A DNA stretch of 64,000 nt. Origin: Chaetoderma sp. LZ-2023a. Its lineage: Eukaryota > Mollusca > Caudofoveata > Chaetodermatida > Chaetodermatidae. Below, piece by piece: positions 11,400 to 22,771 of the stretch (position 1 is its first letter; the number at the start of each line of letters is the position of its first letter). Below the pieces are notes generated by a model, which ran no database searches, was not told the DNA's origin, and was given only the letters and a program-made list of their open reading frames with translations. Made by a program: the position numbers and the translations under genes. The stretch covers positions 146,574,233 to 146,638,232 of the forward strand of contig CM067359.1 in assembly GCA_034401795.1 (NCBI GenBank), given 5' to 3'.

Positions 11400-13475
11400 T
11401 CACTCGTACCAGAGACACTCCCACTTCTAAAATTTATGGGCACCCCGTCAACCCTAGGTGCACCAGTGGGAGGTCGTTTGACTTGCCACATTCAGAAGTG
11501 GGAGCGGTTAATTCAGGACCGCTTAGTCTTGCAATGGCTTTCGCACGGGTACAGTCCAGAATGGATAAGAGGTCCGCATTGCATCTGTCTCTGGTACCGG
11601 TCTGGACTCAAATTCCAAGAGATCCAGACAAGCGGTTGTGCATAGAAGAGATAGAATCTCTAATTCTAAAGGAAGCAATTCAACCGGCGCAAGATTGCCC
11701 GGGCTTCTATTCAACCATGTTTCTTGTAACAAAGAACACCGGGGGGGGGGGGGGGGGGGGTGGAGACCAATTCTCAACCTCAAACCTCTAAACAAGTTTA
11801 TAGACACACCGAGTTTTCAAATGGAAACAGTAAGATCGGTGTTGTTGGGGTTAGAGAAGGGGATGTGGACAACATCTATAGATCTCAAGGATGCTTATTT
11901 CCACATTCCAATTGCAAGGAGTTTTCATCGATTCCTGAGATTTGCTTTTCAGGGATGCCAATGGGAATTCAAGGTTCTTCCATTCGGCATCTCGACGGCT
12001 CCAAGGGTCTTCACTCGAGTGGTACTTGCTATCACGGCATACCTCCCCAGGAGAAATATAGCTGTTCACACTTACATAGATGACTGGTTGCTGAAAGCAC
12101 ACAACCCAGAAAGCTTGACAGCAAATCTGGAGATGGTTTTGAAAACACACAGATTTAGGCTGGATAATCAACTTTCAGAATTCAGAGCTGACTCCATCCC
12201 AGAAGTTTGTTTACCTGGGTATGTTCTTCGATCTGGAGATAGGATATGTTTATCCATCCCAGGAGAGAGTGGAAAATCTCCTCGTGCATTCAGTTGGTTT
12301 GCAACAGTCGTTATATTCTAGCACGAGTCTATCTGAGAATGTTAGGTCTGATGGTTTCAATGGAACCAGTCATTCCTCAGGCGGCCTTACGCAGGCGGCC
12401 GATTCAATTGTTTGTCATGGCTCAGTGGACGCAGAGTTCAGGATCACTGGACTCGCGCATTCAAGTGTTGGACCCTCTCATTCATCACCTTCATTGGTGG
12501 ATGGAGAGAGGAAATCTCCTGGCGGGGGTCATGCTGACCCCTCCCCACTCTCAAGTAACGAAGTTTATGGATGCATCGATGGAGGGTTGGGGAGCTTGCC
12601 TGGAAGAAGCCACTATATAAGGGCTTTGGAATCTGGAACAGTCAAAGGAACATATCAACATGCTAGAATTGTGGGCTGTAATTCTAGGCCTGGAACACTT
12701 CTTAAAAGAAGTGGAGCGAAAATTTATGATGATACGTTCAGACAACTCTACAGTAGTGAGTTACATAAACTGCCAGGGCGGAACGAAGTCGCCCAGTCTC
12801 TGTATGATGACATGGAAGCTGCTTTGCTGGTGCATGGATCATATGATCACCTTGAAAGCAGTTCATATTCCGGGAAGGCTGAATCTGTTAGCAGACTCAT
12901 TGAGCCGAAGGATGAGCATTCTGTCTACGGAATGGCAACTAAATCAATGTGTGGCGGATCACCTGTTCAATCATTGGGGAAAGCCCAACATAGATTTGTT
13001 CGCAATGAAGAAGAATGCGAAGATGACTACGTACGTTTCTCCAGATCTAAGCGCTATCGCAATGGATGCGCTAGCTATCAGTTGGAAGGGAATGTATGTA
13101 TACGCATACCCTCCAACAATCCTGATTCCAAGGATTCTTCAAAATATCAAACCGGAGGAATGCCAAGTGCTTCCGATCACCCCGAATTGGCCAAGCCGAT
13201 CATGGTTTACAGATCTGCTGGACCGTCTGGTTTGCAATCCGGTTCCTCTGCCTCTGATGGACAATATTTTCTTCCGGGGCAAGACCCTTCACAACAATCC
13301 GTCAATGTTTCAATGGACTGTATGGATGTTGTCAAAAAATCGGCGATTAAGGAGGGCTTTTCTGAGCAAGCAGTCAATTTCATGGCCAGAGCCAGAAGGG
13401 GGTCAACCTCCAGAGCTTATAATTATAAAATCAATGGATTTGAATGGTGCTCAAAGAGATGTAGCAATCCTATGA
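11400..13475 (+). pseudogene. Reverse transcriptase and RNase H region, DIRS family B copy 1
   Basis: RT motifs in order are PILNLKPLNKF, SIDLKDAYFHIPI (motif A), LPFGISTAPRVFT (motif B) and YIDDWLLKA (motif C, YxDD). RNase H follows with MDASMEGWGACLE, RSDNSTVVSYIN and LADSLSRR, then the DIRS-typical YAYPPTILIPRI segment. The region is broken in a few places. A second frame (12221-13519) also stays open across RNase H, as in family A. Confidence 0.85.
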
Positions 13476-14328
13476 AAGCATCTATTCAGGTAGTAGCTGA
13501 TTTTCTCTCACCTGCATGATGCCTATAGTCTTAAGCCTAATTCTATTGCTGGATACAAATCAGCATTAATGACTGTTATCCCTTGCTTGGCAAAGAGGGG
13601 AAGTGATGAAGTATGTCTTTTAAATACTCTTATTAAAGGCATGGGCAATCTCAGACCAAGAAATCCTCCACTGACACCGTCATGGAGTCTTTCTCTGGTT
13701 CTTCAAGTTTTGAGTGATAAACCTTTTGAACCACTTAGTGCTATATCTTTAAAATTATTGACACTTAAAACTATATTTTTAGTTGCGGCAGCATCAGCCA
13801 GACGCAGGAGTGAAATTCATGTGTTGTCTGCTGAGCCTGACCATTATATAGTTACAGGTGAAGGCCTTAAGCTTCTACCAAGATTGAATTTCTTGGCTAA
13901 GAATCAATCTTTAAAATATCCTGGTAAAGCTATTATTTTACCTGCCTTAACCAGATATGATCCTGGTGCTAAACTATGGTGTCCTGTCCGTGCTTTAAAT
14001 AAGTACAAGAGAAGAACTCGGGTTTGGCGGACGGACCCATGTTCTCTATTGGTGTCATATATTCAACCCCATGGTAGGGCATCAAGAGACACTATTTCCA
14101 GATGGATAGTAGAATGTATTCAGTTCTGTCATAAGACAGCCACTGGAATCCAAGTAGCTAGAGCCAAGGCTCATAGTGTCCGTGGTGTGGTAACTTCACA
14201 GCATTATTTAATGGTGTTTCTATTGAAGACATTATGTCAGTAGCCCCGTAGCACTGTGAATCAAGTTTTACAGACCATTACCTTCGTGACACTTCTAATC
14301 CGCTCGCCGTCTCAGTTCTCAGAAAATA
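13340..14328 (+). pseudogene. Tyrosine recombinase region, DIRS family B copy 1
   Basis: The core-binding part (TSRAYNYKIN) is followed by the catalytic Arg segment ASARRRSEIHVL, HxxR (KAHSVRGVV) and the C-terminal Tyr segment TDHYLRDTSNP, corresponding to family A. Broken. Confidence 0.82.
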
Positions 14329-14589
14329 AAATAATGTAGAGGTTTATGTTTGTAATTAGTTTCCTCCTCTGCTATTTACAAATATCACATTTGTTGGTAG
14401 GGTATCCCTACTATTAGCTGGTACAATTCTCTTCATCCAGTGGGGAAGAGATGAGTGCTGCGTCCAAGACATCAGAGGTCCATATATATGACCATTTTGT
14501 TTTTTGTCTTGGTGATGGTGTCATTTTTTATTTAATATGGTGATGGTTAATGTCTCTTAATTGTGATTTTTTTCAGAGAGTTTGAGATG

Positions 14590-14639
14590 ACATACTTACC
14601 TCCCTAACAGGATCCCGGCCTCGCCACCGCACGGAGGCC
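14590..14639 (+). repeat. Short internal complementary region and hairpin, DIRS family B copy 1
   Basis: GAGATGACATACTTACCTCCCTAACA is the reverse complement of the right terminus at 14817-14845. The hairpin GGCCTC/GAGGCC around GCCACCGCACG follows at 14617-14639. Compared with family A the stem gains a base pair and the loop keeps the CCACC.CAC pattern. Confidence 0.65.
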
Positions 14640-14679
14640 TGTCCTTTGGTTATTTGAATAGTTGCTTCTATGTCAACCA

Positions 14680-14873
14680 ATATTTAGTAACGGCAGTACC
14701 GGTATGCGCATGCGCAGTGGTTGGTGTTTGTCATGTGCATGACTGTGTACTTCTACCTGCCCATTATAATTCTGAATATTCTTGAATTTAGAGCCGATAT
14801 ACTAGTATATCAAGAGTGTTAGGGAGGTAAGTATGTCATCTCACTCGTGAAAAAGAAATTTGATAAATTTTCT
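14680..14873 (+). repeat. Right inverted terminal repeat, DIRS family B copy 1
   Basis: It mirrors the left end at 8609-8770: GCGCATGCGCAGTGG here against TGTGCATGCGCATACC there, TGACTGTGTACTTC against GAAGTACACAGTCA, and TGTTAGGGAGGTAAGTATG at the outer edge. Confidence 0.8.
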
Positions 14874-15079
14874 TAATCTTCTGATACCTCTTGTGTTCTT
14901 GGATTCCCGACTGATAGTAGAAAATGTGTAGTCCAATATGCATTTAACGACCCTGTAACAGAAATATTTGAGCCCTTGACCATAAACTTGAACTTTTTAT
15001 AGCCGAACTAAATATGATATGGATGTGTCAAATTGAGTGATTCTACCATCTTGCATTATCTATGCTTATTAAGTTAGCA

Positions 15080-15165
15080 TTAACCCTTTAACACTGATAT
15101 CAGCCAAAAAATGGCTTCTGCAGTGTTCTTGAGAAATGTCCATTTGCAGACCAAAAGTAGTGTGT
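15080..15165 (+). mobile_element. Left end of a TTAA-flanked piggyBac-like MITE
   Basis: TTAACCCTTTAACACTGAT, then GGCTTCTGCAGTG and GAGAAATGTCCATTTGCAGACC, equals the end of the complete MITE at 49854. The other end is lost in the adjoining minisatellite. Confidence 0.6.
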
Positions 15166-15840
15166 AGCAGAGCAGTAGTGTATTGCAATGTATAGCAGAG
15201 CAATGTATTGCAACATATAGCAGAGCAATGTATTGCAATGTATAGCAGAGCAGTGTATTGCAATGTATAGCAGGGCAGTGGATAGCAGAGCAGTGCATGG
15301 CAGTGTAAAGCAGAGCAGTGCATGGCAGTGTAAAGTAGAGCAGTGTATTGCAATGTATAGCAGAGCAATGTATTGCAATGTATAGCAGAGCAATGTATTG
15401 CAATGTATAGCAGAGCAATGTATTGCAATGTATAGCAGAGCAATGTATTGCAATGTATAGCGGAGCAATGTATAGCAGAGCAGTATATTGCAATGTATAG
15501 CAGAGCAATGTATTGCAATGTATAGCAGAGCAGTGCATGGCAGTGTAAAGCAGAGCAGTGCATGGCAGTGTATAGCCGAGCAGTGTATTGCAATGTATAG
15601 CAGAGCAATGTATTACTGTGTGTAGTATAGCAGAGCAGTGTATGGCAGTGCATAGCAGTGTATGACAATGTATATCAGATTAGTGTATGGCAATGTATAA
15701 CATAGCCATGTATGGCAGTTAATGGCCGATCGGTGTATGTAGGTAAATAATAGCAGAGCAGTGTAATGTAATGTATGGCAGTGCAGGGCATGTCAAAGTA
15801 TAGTAGAGCAGCGTATTGCAGTGTATACCGAGCATTGTTT
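15160..15840 (+). repeat. Minisatellite, 25-bp unit TAGCAGAGCAATGTATTGCAATGTA
   Basis: About 25 units, with variants such as GCAGAGCAGTGCATGGCAGTGTAAA. They are regular to about 15660 and more diverged to 15840. The minus-strand frames of up to 199 codons here are only a by-product of the repeat and encode no real protein. Confidence 0.9.
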
Positions 15841-15942
15841 CTCGATCCTCTGTCGATATTTAGGCCTACCACAGCTCTATGGTAAATATTAATATGGACA
15901 CGCATTTGACTATTTTATTGTATGAATTGCCACATATTTTCA

Positions 15943-16086
15943 ACACACACACCCCACACCACACCACACCACACCACACCACACCACACCACACCACACC
16001 ACACCACACCACACCACACCACACCACACCACACCACACCACACCACACCACACCACACCACACCACACCACACCACACCACACAG
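15943..16086 (+). repeat. CCACA pentanucleotide array
   Basis: This is an almost pure run of ACCAC/CCACA units, about 27 copies, flanked by ACACAC and ACACACCCACCC. Purine and pyrimidine are strongly separated between strands. Frames through it on both strands are artefacts. Confidence 0.95.
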
Positions 16087-17027
16087 ACACACCCACCCAC
16101 GTGATTAAATAGAATTACATTCACTAATATTTACCGAAAACCGAAACCGGTTCTTTTGGATGTTTAATCCTGTTATAAATGTGTGTAGTGAAAGACGTAT
16201 TTATTATCGTGCTTTCAACGTAGTGTATGTAATATATGGTTTGATTAAAACAGAATATGTATTGCCGTTATATATTGCGTTTGAAAATTCGAAGCGGCTA
16301 TATAAATCGTACTATACTCGGCAGAGATAACCTCTGACCTTTGGCATGAAAGTATGACGTAGCGGTCTATTTTGAGTCTGGGAAAGCCTTGAAAAAGATT
16401 TGAAAAATAAATAGAGGACCGTGCCCCTATTTATTTTGGAAGCTAAATATAATTTGTTTACGCCTCCAGCGATCACAATATAAGTGCATTTTGTTTCAAT
16501 GCACAGGACTGCGCTATATAAGAATGGAAACGTGTACAATTGTGATGATTTTATTTTATCGCGTGTGAGTGTGAATGTGCACATTTAACTGGACGCTTTT
16601 GCTGTCATAGGCAGCAACAGCACCTAGTCAAATTAGTTGAAATCAAAATTTTCAACAACTTACGTGGATTCTGAGAAATCAGGGTTCAAGGTATATAAAT
16701 CAATTCCAACAAGCTGAAAAAAGTTGGTGTAGCTTAGCTAGGAATGGGCATGGCATAGCTAGAAATGTATCCCTTTCTTTCTCATCATGATTCAGTAGTG
16801 TTGAAAATGTGGCTTAACCCTTTACTGATCAAGATTTGTAAAGAAAATCTAGTTTTTCATTGAATGTGGCTAAAAGGAGGCTATTTTTGAAAATTTACAA
16901 CTGGAATGACAGGCTAGTAAATTTTCCAAAAAAAAATTCTTCACCTACAAATGGACATTCCCCCCCCCCCCCTTTTTGCTGGCTTAAATATAAAAAGGTT
17001 AAATAGGAAATTACTTTTTCTTGACAG
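16087..17027. other. Intron sequence with MITE fragments
   Basis: Positions 16596-16680 hold a TGCTGTCATAGGCAGCAACAGCACC foldback core seen elsewhere near 5980 and 20150. At 16814 a TTAACCCTTTACTGATC end begins a fragment of the piggyBac-like MITE that runs to a poly-C tract near 16962. The rest is featureless A/T-rich DNA. A pyrimidine tract TTACTTTTTCTTGACAG leads into the next exon. Confidence 0.5.
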
Positions 17028-17190
17028 ATTGATGATGATGAGAAAATCAACTGTGCTGCTGTTCACTTTGTTATGGCACGAGACAGGATAGAACTGTGGA
17101 ATAATGAGAGCGGCTTTCAGAACGAAAACATCAAAGCTATTTGTGATGTGGGTCGGACGACCAAGGGAAAGCATAAATATGGTTACATAG
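17028..17190 (+). CDS. NO VEIN-like gene, ATPase exon with the G1-like box
   Basis: The exon starts in phase 0 after TTGACAG and ends in phase 1 before GTATGG. It encodes VHFVMARDRIELWNNE, SGFQNENIKAICDVG and RTTKGKHKYGYI. NNESGF takes the place of the DxGxG nucleotide-binding box and CDVGRTTK the following helix, as in NO VEIN-type ATPases. It continues directly into the glycine-rich box of the next exon. Confidence 0.85.
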
Positions 17191-18621
17191 GTATGGCTGC
17201 GTAGTAACATGCTAGAACAGAGAATATTTTACCTTTCTGATCCGTACGCTGATCGACTATTAGTATGGCACGTTGTTGTCCTGATGTCGCTAGTGTTTTT
17301 TAGCTCACCTGTCCCGAAGGTCGGTGAGCTTATGCCATAGCATCCATCATCCATCTGAGCAGCCTTCGTCTATCCGTCCGTCAAATGGCATCTCCTTAGC
17401 GCTTTGAATGATTTCAAATTTGGCTTGAGAGATCCTATGGTGGTAGGCTTTAGAACTTTAATGAATACATAGGCAGTAATCTGGCCTACATATTTATTAG
17501 TTTATGTTCTTAACAGCTTGGCAGACGATCGCAACACGGACAGGCTCTTACTGCGTTCAGTATTATCATTGGGATCAGCCACTTCCTCAACTATTCATTT
17601 ATAATATTAGGGCCTTCAATATCGAGCCACCACAATCAGGCAGCAGGAACTGGCACCGCCAAACCAGAAACCACCATCATAGCTGTGTCTACAGTGACAC
17701 CACAGAAACCCACAATGTCATTAGCAGAAGTCGAGAGAGCTGCGCCCAATTTGGGGGACAAAGAAATAAGAATTCAGGCAAAGCTTGAGTCCACTATTTG
17801 GTCACCAGCGATGTAGCACCGACTCCTTAGAACTAGAGTATGTTACATCCCACCATGGGATAAAGAAGAACCAGTTCTTAAATGAGAGACCAGAATTGAG
17901 GATATATGGGTTTGGAATTAATCACACTCATGGGAGAAAACCTAATAAATAGAATTTTTTCTATTAGGCCAAGGAGGTGGTTCAAAAGCCACCACACAAA
18001 GCTCATAAATGGCCAAAATCATGGGCAACTGTCAAATTTGAAATGTGATAAATATATGATCACATGTAGACTCTGTAAAAACAATATGTGGGAGAAAAGA
18101 AAGGAGCATTCAGAATCCAAAAGCAGTTATACTCAATCACCAGTTTCTACAAGCACACGCTATGATACCCTTGTATCCAGACACCAGATTAGAAGGGCAT
18201 TCTAAAAGCGATTTGCAATTCTGTATGTTCCAAATTTTGTCGTCACACCCCGATAACCATTTCACCACGTCTTGGACAAGCAAAAGAAAGCCACTGAACA
18301 CATCAACTTCACTGCATCAATCAGGCGGGCTGAGAATGCCATAAAAAAGTCTCCCACGTTATGTCTTAATTAAGGCTCTAAAACGTATATTCAGAAATTT
18401 CATATGTAAACTTTTTGGTTGGAATTCTTAGATGTTATGAAGAATTTACCGGAAATTGTCAGAATGCATCTCCTCAGCCGCCTGGTGGACTTCAAACCGA
18501 ATTTGGTTAGAAGGCCCCTATGTAATAGAGAAGACTATATAAAAAAACCAATACAGCATCTCATCGATGTGTGCTACTGACACAGCTTGAAACACTACCC
18601 ATCATGTTCCTTTTATTTCAG
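17191..18621. other. Intron with an AGCTCACC-repeat fragment and a decayed unidentified sequence
   Basis: Positions 17303-17480 start TAGCTCACCTGTCCCGAAGG and GGTGAGCTTATGCCATAG, a relative of the repeat at 32062. From about 17500 to 18590 the composition changes and one frame gives fragments such as TPQKPTMSLAEVERAAPNLG, suggesting an old coding element. I cannot name the family. No intact gene is present. Confidence 0.4.
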
Positions 18622-18826
18622 GTCAAAAAGGAATTGGCTTCAAATCTGTGTTTCGAGTAACTGATTGCCCGCAAGTGCATTCTAATGGTTTCCATATTGG
18701 CTTTGATGTGCGTCGTGGCCCTATGGGGTACATTTTGCCGGAGTGGCTGGAAGAGGATGCGAGTGAGACAAACGGGGTGGATGGTCAAGCGGAGGAACTG
18801 CCAGCAAAGAAGCCAGAATCAGAAAG
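18622..18826 (+). CDS. NO VEIN-like gene, ATPase exon with the glycine-rich lid box
   Basis: It joins in phase 1 to give GYIGQKGIGFKSVFRVTD, the GHKL G2 box that closes over ATP. HIGFDVRRGPMGYILPEWL and a Glu-rich linker follow. Borders are TTTTATTTCAG and AG/GTGTGA. It ends two bases into a codon, and the next exon supplies the third. Confidence 0.87.
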
Positions 18827-18854
18827 GTGTGAAATACTTTACCATTTAATTCCT

Positions 18855-19077
18855 TTAACCCTAGAATTTGTTCAAGAAAATTTAAATTTTCTTATGGAAA
18901 ATGTTCATTAGCAGACGAAAGGAAAACTATTTTTTTTTAATTTACCACTGCCTCGGTTATCGACCCAGTCCTTCCAGTGGTAAATTTTCAAAAATAGTCT
19001 ACTCATGGTCTGCAAATGGACATTTCTCAAGACCACTGCAGAAGCCGTTTTGGCTGATAGGAGTGTTAAAGGGTTAA
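18855..19077. mobile_element. piggyBac-like MITE with TTAA duplications
   Basis: TTAA flanks both sides (18855-18858 and 19074-19077). The ends read CCCTAGAA on the left and GTTAAAGGG on the right; CCYT next to TTAA is the piggyBac rule. The interior is a foldback with centre near CGGTTATCGACCCAGTC. There is no coding capacity. Confidence 0.75.
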
Positions 19078-19139
19078 AGACAAAGTTGCAGTATGAATCA
19101 GTAATCCATTGACCCGTTCACCGCTGAATTCCCCATATC

Positions 19140-19850
19140 TCATTTTATGCTATTGCGACTGTACTTCATCCATGTATCAACTTCTATTTTTGAAAACTCC
19201 TCTTCATTAACCTCTTGGCTGATTTAAATCAACTTTGCCTGGAAGCGATAGGCTTCTGAACTTGTATATACAGAAATTTTATTGGTAAATTTTTTCAGTG
19301 GGTGTATTTGCTTTTCCAAGTCTTCAGAAATCGTTCACGACATCTGTAAAGTATAACTAGATTTTAACCAAACTTGGCTCGAATGACCCTACCTATATGT
19401 ACTCATAGTATGTTTCGGTACTTCTAATGAGAAAATTGATTCCTCAGTTTAATTTACCAATTTCAACCAAACTTGTCTTTGGATTGACCCTATGGCCGTA
19501 GACTTCCAAACGTGTACACAGAAATCTGATTGGACAATTTTCCACCTGTCAGTTTGGGTTTTCCGAAAGTTAGCTTTTGGTACTTAATAACCACTTGGCC
19601 AATTGCAACCAAACTTGCTGCGAATAACCATATGGTGGTACAATTGCAAACTTATATACAGAAATTTGATTGGTCAATTTTCTGGTGGCCATCTTGGATT
19701 CTCTAAAGAAAAGTCTGGAAAATTGTCTAAAAGACTACTTACTACTCATGAATCGGTGCCCCGATTTCAACTAAGCTTGCCTCAAAGGTAGACCTATGTT
19801 CCAGGTGAGTTCCACAGGGCATTGTTGTGAAATTCATTTTGCTGACACAA
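19140..19850. repeat. Diverged dispersed repeat related to the AGCTCACC family
   Basis: The phrases ACCAAACTTG, GATTGG(T/A)CAATTTTC and CCATCTTGGATT recur at about 100-130 bp spacing, and the stretch ends at CCAGGTGAGTTCCACAGGG. These match the inner repeat structure of the copy at 32062-34451. It is old and has no intact ends. Confidence 0.5.
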
Positions 19851-20309
19851 TGCCGGAAAGGTCAACACCTCTTACCTAATGATTATGCTTCCATATGGAG
19901 GCATTGCTATGCTAGGATTTTAATTGAGCCCTGTGCTAAGTGGAGGATGGCTTGACTTAGTGATCTGAATGGCATCTGAGAATGGAGGAATCCAGTTTCT
20001 CAGTCAATCATATAATGTCATAATCAATTATGTCATGAAAGACAACTAAATTCAACATGAAGGCAGAATTGATGACAAGCTAAACGTCGTTGTACAAATT
20101 TTGTCTACTATTTAGTAAGCATTCTGTTGAATATTTAGCAACAACAGCACCCAGTCAAATTAAATTAAAATATTCAACAACTTACCTGTATAGTTTTCTG
20201 GAAATTGAGATTCAGAGAGTGCAGGGATCGACCTATCCCAACATGGGCAATGCGTGGGTGGAGCTTAGCTAGAGCTGAGCGGCACAAAGCTAGAACAGGA
20301 ATCCTCCAT
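19851..20309. other. Intron stretch with a foldback fragment
   Basis: Positions 20100-20175 hold GCATTCTGTTGAATATTTAG and CAACAGCACCCAGTC, a fragment of a small foldback element also seen at 3800 and 16600. Nothing else was recognised. Confidence 0.35.
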
Positions 20310-20497
20310 TAGGTATAATGTTTGTCGTTTGTGCCCCTAACCTTAAAACAGGTCCAGCCCTCAGTATAATTGTGCCCCTAACCTTAACATGTGTCCAGCC
20401 CTCTATGATTGTGCCCCTAAAATTAACACGGGTCCAGCCCTCTGTATGATTGTGCCCCTAACCTTAACACAAGTCCAGCCCTCCGTATGATTGCCCC
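20310..20497 (+). repeat. Minisatellite of 40-bp units, left part
   Basis: The unit is CCCCTAACCTTAACAC + GGGTCCAGCCCTCTGTATGA + TTGTG. About four units lie here. The array continues at 22772 after the DIRS insertion. Confidence 0.88.
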
Positions 20498-20869
20498 TTT
20501 TCACATCAAGAGTATACTTACCACCCTGATACTTCAGGATATTTCCTAAATATCGACCTAGCTTCAATAATACTCAGAATTAAAAAGAAACCGCACCCAC
20601 TGGGCAGGTTACACAACTGACAGTCCAGCTTATGTGCAGACCAAACGCACACATGCGCGGGGCTGACTCATTCTCTTCTTAAAATATTGACCTGCCATTG
20701 CAACACGCTTTTTAGCCTTGCTTTTGCTTTCTGTCTTTTTGAAGCTTTGAGTTGTTTTGCAACTTGTTTGACTGTTATATTAGTATGTCTGACACTGCCA
20801 AGTCGCCGGAGGATGCTCCCGGTCCTAGCCATCAGGTGTATTTTAGTAAATTTATTGATAAAAGATTTG

Positions 20870-21842
20870 CGTCCAGATCCGAGTGCTATCGCAATAGATG
20901 CGCTAGCTATCAGTTGGGAGGGAATGTATGCATATGCATTCCCGCCAGCGATCCTGATTCCAAAAGTTCTCCAGAAAATCAGGCAGCAGGAATGCCAAGT
21001 GCTTCTGATCGCCCCAAATTGGCCAAGCCAATCATGGTATACGGATCTGCTGGACCTTCTGGTCTGCAATCCTGTTCCTCTGCCTCTGATGGACAACATA
21101 ATCTTCCAGGGCAAGACCTTGTACAACAACCTGTTAATGTTCCAATTGACTGCGTGGATGTTGTCAAGGAATCAGCAGTTAAGGAGGGTTTTTCTGAGCG
21201 AGCAGCCATGTTTATGGCAAAAGCCAGGGGAGGTCAACCTCCAGAGCATCTAATTATAAAATCAACCGATTTGCTGAATGGTGCTCAAAAAGATGTATTA
21301 ATCCAATGGAAGCATCTATTCAGGTAGTAGCCGATTTCCTCTGTCACCTTTTTGATGCCTCAAGCCTAACTCTATTGCTGGTTATACCTAGAGTTAACTT
21401 TATGGCGAAGAATCAGTCTTTAAAATATCCTGGTCAGCCTATAGTTTTACCCGCTTTGTCTAGGTTTGATCCTAATTCAAAGGCTTGGTGTCCAGTCCGT
21501 GCATTAACGTGTTATAAACAACGTACACAGGAATGGCGGACGGACCCTAGTGCTTTATGGCTATCTTACATTGAACCCCATGGGAGAGCTTCTAAAAATA
21601 CCATTTCTAGGTGGATTGTGGAATGCATCCAGCATTGCCACAAAGCCGCCACGGGTAAACAAGTTGACATGGCCAAGGCTCACAGTGTCCGTGGCGTAGT
21701 GACATCCACGGCTCTGTTTAACGGAGTGCCGGTGGATGACATTATGTCAGTAGCACAATGGCACTGTGAGTCTAGTTTTACAAATCATTACCTACGTAAC
21801 ACGTCAAATCCACTTGCCTTATCGAGTTTAGATAAACGTTAA
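20870..21842 (+). pseudogene. RT C-terminal and tyrosine recombinase remnants in the reduced DIRS element
   Basis: A segment like DPSAIAIDALAISWEGMYAY comes from the C-terminal RT protein. It is followed by recombinase sequence with HSVRGVVTS, SVAQWHCESS and TNHYLRNTSNP, so the HxxR and Tyr segments can be read. Much of the normal gene content is absent. Confidence 0.8.
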
Positions 21843-22389
21843 ATCTGTATATAAATTTGTAAATATTGTACATACGGCCGTTGACGCACATGCAATTTAG
21901 GGGGGGGGAGGGGGGGGGGAAATCCCCGCTTTTCTGTACTGTACCTATCATCGCCAGCGGTGATCAAAGGGGAATCTCGTCAAAATAGGTTAGTCCTATA
22001 TTTGGTGATGGTTATTTTTTGGCACGCTTTTTATATTGTTTACTAAAATGGTGATGGTTTTGTGTTCTCTGTGGTTCCATCTGAGAGTATACGAAATAAT
22101 TTTTTCTACCGATGTCTTATAGTACTTTAGCACGAGTACATAGAGAGCGTAAAGGACATTGAGGTCATCGCTCCCTCTTTAAAAGGGGCGGCGGGCGGGG
22201 AGCGGATGTGAAACGGTCATTACTCTCAACATCGGTCATGTTATCCGATGTCCAAATCATTTCCTGATTGTGTTTACATACGCAATATCAGATGTTTGTT
22301 GTGCTCTAAAAGCAAAAGCTTGCTCTTCCAGGGATGAGCCTGTCTTCTGACCTTCGCCTCCCTCCCACCGAATTCTCTTACGAATTCTG

Positions 22390-22771
22390 GCTATATCATG
22401 AAGTATCAGGGTGGTAAGTATACTCTTGATGTGAAATAAATGAAATCACGGATTTCTTTTTTCACGAGCGAGTTGATACTTACAACCTTGATACGATCCC
22501 GGCCTCTCCGCCCCACAGAGGCTCGGTCTATCGGCATTTTATGTTCCAATTAGGTCAGCCAATATTTTGGAATAGAGTGAGTCAGCCCCGCGCATGCGCG
22601 AGTTTGGGCTGCACATCCGCTTGACTGTCAGTTGTGTAACCTGCCCAGTGTGGGCGGTTTCTTTTTAATTCTGAGTATTATTGAAGCTAGGTCGATATTT
22701 AGGAAATATCCTGAAGTATCAGGGTGGTAAGTATCAACTCTCGTGAAAAAAGAAATCCGTGATTTCGTTTA
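22390..22771 (+). repeat. Internal complementary region, hairpin and right terminal repeat of the reduced DIRS element
   Basis: Positions 22395-22495 mirror the joined ends (CTTGATGTGAAATAAATG in the middle). The hairpin GCCTCT/AGAGGC with loop CCGCCCCAC is at 22502-22522. The right terminal repeat with GCGCATGCGC follows, and the outer end is at 22771. Confidence 0.85.

Larger units (their letters stand above)
8595..14873 (+). mobile_element. DIRS-type retroelement, family B copy 1 (broken)
   Basis: The left end TTTCACATCATGAGAACATACTTACC and the right end near GGGAGGTAAGTATGTCATCTCACTCG show family B termini. These differ from family A but share the ATACTTACC core. It carries a gag-like region (9379-11352), RT/RNase H (11400-13475), a recombinase (about 13340-14328), a shorter internal complementary region, a hairpin and a right terminal repeat. 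Its coding frames carry several breaks, fewest in the RT/YR part. It lies in sense in the intron between the N-box exon and the next exon. Confidence 0.9.
20498..22771 (+). mobile_element. Reduced DIRS-type element (2.3 kb) inserted in the minisatellite
   Basis: The left end TTTCACATCAAGAGTATACTTACC and the right end GATTTCGTTTA match family A in the outer bases, while the inner terminal repeat differs (CACCCTGATACTTCAGG). It keeps both terminal repeats, an internal complementary region, the hairpin, a short stretch related to the C-terminal RT protein and part of the recombinase. It lacks most of gag and RT, so it is a non-autonomous derivative. The flanks join as one minisatellite unit (CCCCT on the left, AACCTTAAC on the right) with no target duplication. 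Confidence 0.88.

Noticed and set aside
14680-14873. Classical long terminal repeat retrotransposon ends
   Set aside because: The terminal repeats are inverted, not direct, and the coding set includes a tyrosine recombinase rather than a DDE integrase, so these are DIRS-type.
15069-15668. 199-codon minus-strand open frame rich in Cys, His, Leu and Tyr
   Set aside because: It lies in the 25-bp minisatellite. All three minus frames are open because of the repeat, so it is not a gene.
15866-16124. Open frames on both strands with VVWCG or TTPHH repeats
   Set aside because: They are produced by the CCACA pentamer array.
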